From contig JAOPYW010000079.1 of the NCBI GenBank assembly GCA_025964405.1, positions 1 to 6,086 on the forward strand: DNA of 6,086 bases, in the 5' to 3' direction. Below the pieces are notes generated by a model. It made no database searches. It was not told the DNA's origin and was given only the letters and a program-made list of their open reading frames with translations. The DNA comes from Thermoleophilia bacterium. Lineage in GTDB: Bacteria > Actinomycetota > Thermoleophilia > Gaiellales > SKUG01. Each line of letters starts with the position of its first letter. The first letter of the stretch is position 1. Shown here in pieces: positions 5,801 to 6,086 of the stretch. A program made the translations under genes and the position numbers.

Positions 5801-5988
5801 TCGCCGGCGTCGATGCCGGAGCGCCCGAGCGCGGTCAGCACGACGAAGGCGACGGCCATGCCGGTGAGCGGCGCGAGCGGCAGGGCGCGCTTGCGGGCCC
5901 CCTCGCCGAGCACGAGCTGATGGATGACCAGGCCGACCGGAATGAAGAGGAGGGCCCAGAGGATCAGGAGTGCGAGGGCGATGTCCAC
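2803..5988 (-). CDS. Large polytopic membrane protein with extracytoplasmic C-terminal domain
   Basis: Not recognised as a named gene. From the GTG at 5988 it has 1061 residues; an in-frame ATG at 6006 would add six but lacks a ribosome binding site. About 14 hydrophobic segments are visible: roughly 1-22, 41-55, 65-82, 92-114, 194-214, 219-242, 247-263, 270-285, 286-302, 320-339, 381-403, 410-429, 435-459 and 479-500. Arg/Lys-rich loops fall on alternate sides, giving both termini outside. An acidic outside loop at 115-193 contains GDPVREVAAIDADAH (126-140), followed by WTAYSLHAP entering segment 5. This layout is like actinobacterial GT-C-fold envelope glycosyltransferases or related unknown families, so a role in cell-surface polysaccharide is inferred only weakly. 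Residues 501-1061 are predicted outside, with eight Cys (539, 547, 694, 706, 718, 788, 944, 1026) suited to disulfides and two Ala/Asp-rich linkers (about 638-655 and 741-759). Own terminator at 2744-2776. Confidence 0.88.
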   Translation of the reverse strand: MDIALALLILWALLFIPVGLVIHQLVLGEGARKRALPLAPLTGMAVAFVVLTALGRSGIDAGDDWVPWLFVGAAFAAVVYIWRAQVQWRSRELIGSSLLLLFAVLLLQASVLGGSSDGPLGYGTTGDPVREVAAIDADAHGSAARLEVARDQHASAGDRPIAFEQFAAMTVAIGRSDDRPASADATWTAYSLHAPITSLFAILTLLPLFAFARARGMRTFGLIVLVPLGALAPAVFLAVANGAGAAVSTVPFTSCAIFSLLVARRDRGWWSLTLLFGAAVAVAGGILALFPLVIFGIGWMFLRATTYEHLSEHDTPVGRTRALALAVIAAGLGAWGVASTIGGEGELLAWQGLHGSLGSAIRSWPFTWLDPDLGIGGPTSGIETAVWLIGPVLLVVALIFAIERNERRELGVLVGTVSAAVLAVVVALADRSAGIRLLEYTLLVTSPMLAALALRAVALAREGAEERRAESGVSRLSGVGPTVLVCVFAVLCIAATGVTGSRMVHAPTLRSVGANFTGSTLIAGGDKWLAFIVDGDRVCTGAGDTSCYADADQLAAENPRGSVRSIAIGDAYDNLILSSTPLGSDPSLRYLENSELDDYQVRLFYDLRGGGEPPRRDIKVDNALAFARAEAQKAGRATSTDDPDASAAADSDAAVANPPVLGDPLRHTPVEQADDIPADRPAGLLLPSSSIDGCSVKSDQLELSACRPEEPVVGDSSCTNADIDLVGKSSTAGTIDVPVEPTDEDAAATADGDAAPKQPGGYTGDDRPVLVSSDDYLPTNQTLLGVQCFDVDLAEGSDALVVHTRDVGVVLAPEDAKAKPGDAWNRLIQRKDSGGVNGGRSIATSTNNAQVLYGGNRLSGSYDLTLEGSFGAGVSLASGYDSEGSVDIPNSTSEIDDLRGAADGFSRIERDINVVGNVSVTDRSGTAAELGRLFARPRDLAPSCNFALTIDDGAIARLRTSSVSTSSAQVRLYDGLTVAIASVEETASTRTAHVVVGSYLTHRGLPRYSLVDWTEQYEGHVDVEGCDGVVHGAGATDDAAANTANSASVEDIADSLGVGVD

Positions 5989-5995
5989 GAGGGCG

Positions 5996-6000
5996 CTCCT
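5996..6000 (-). promoter_or_regulatory. Ribosome binding site of the membrane protein gene
   Basis: AGGAG on the minus strand lies seven bases before the GTG at 5986-5988. It would be inside the coding sequence if translation started at the ATG at 6004-6006, so it favours the shorter form. Confidence 0.7.
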
Positions 6001-6043
6001 ACCCATGCCACAGCCACTCCGAACGAGTGCGGTCGGGGGGCGC

Positions 6044-6086
6044 GGAAATCGACTGCCGCGTCAACCGGAAATCGACTGCCACGTCA
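6044..6086. repeat. Tandem direct repeat, 20-bp unit with 23-bp period, reaching the window edge
   Basis: GGAAATCGACTGCCGCGTCA (6044-6063) is repeated at 6067-6086 with a single change (G at 6058 is A at 6081), separated by ACC. The base before each copy is also C. It lies about 55 bases upstream of the membrane protein start and may continue past the window. The minus-strand reading begins TGACG(C/T)GGCAG, and the left copy is preceded by T, giving TTGACG, a -35-like hexamer, but no matching -10 follows. It may be a paired protein-binding site or part of a longer repeat array. A period of 23 with a three-base gap does not fit CRISPR. Confidence 0.6.

Noticed and set aside
6059..6064. TTGACG as the -35 of a promoter for the membrane protein gene
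   Set aside because: The hexamer is good, but the sequence 16-19 bases downstream is a G/C run with no -10-like element.
6044..6086. Start of a CRISPR array
   Set aside because: The gap between copies is three bases, far shorter than any spacer, and no cas gene is in the window.

Overview
This is a high-GC (about 70% by eye) bacterial window with coding density and codon use typical of an actinomycete. GTG starts, strong GGAG-type ribosome binding sites, Ala/Asp/Val-rich proteins and terminator-like hairpins without a clear U-tract suggest Actinomycetota, perhaps Micrococcales/Microbacteriaceae. That placement is an inference from style and has not been confirmed by any search.

Layout: I support three protein genes, all on the minus strand, so transcription runs right to left. 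(1) 2803-5988 encodes a very large polytopic membrane protein: about 14 membrane segments followed by a roughly 560-residue extracytoplasmic domain. It resembles GT-C-type envelope glycosyltransferases in shape but is not assignable to a named gene. (2) 927-2474 is pckA, a divergent ATP-type phosphoenolpyruvate carboxykinase. It keeps the P-loop, the metal-binding Lys/His/Asp set and the substrate arginines but has lost the usual family signature around the Asp-Asp motif. (3) 91-531 is a 146-residue soluble protein of unknown function.

The two gene-free stretches (532-926 and 2475-2802) are unusually rich in inverted repeats. A nested stem-loop of about 52 bp occurs twice, once just after the stop codon of gene 3 and once just after pckA, with about 88% identity between copies. 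It probably acts as a terminator but may also be a dispersed repeat. A separate 19-position near-perfect palindrome sits at 756-804. Upstream of pckA are a strong terminator for the membrane gene, a small hairpin, a tight 13-position palindrome and a 7+7 bp inverted repeat beside a candidate promoter. The right edge of the window carries a 20-bp direct repeat with a 23-bp period that may continue beyond the window.

Each gene seems to be its own transcription unit: each has its own ribosome binding site, and terminator-like hairpins separate them. pckA is central carbon metabolism (gluconeogenesis from oxaloacetate). The membrane protein is most likely involved in the cell envelope. Nothing in the sequence links the three genes functionally. 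I see no tRNA, rRNA, CRISPR array, transposase or phage gene, and no clear new multi-gene system. The points most worth a second look are the repeated structured elements, the divergent PEPCK and the orphan membrane protein.
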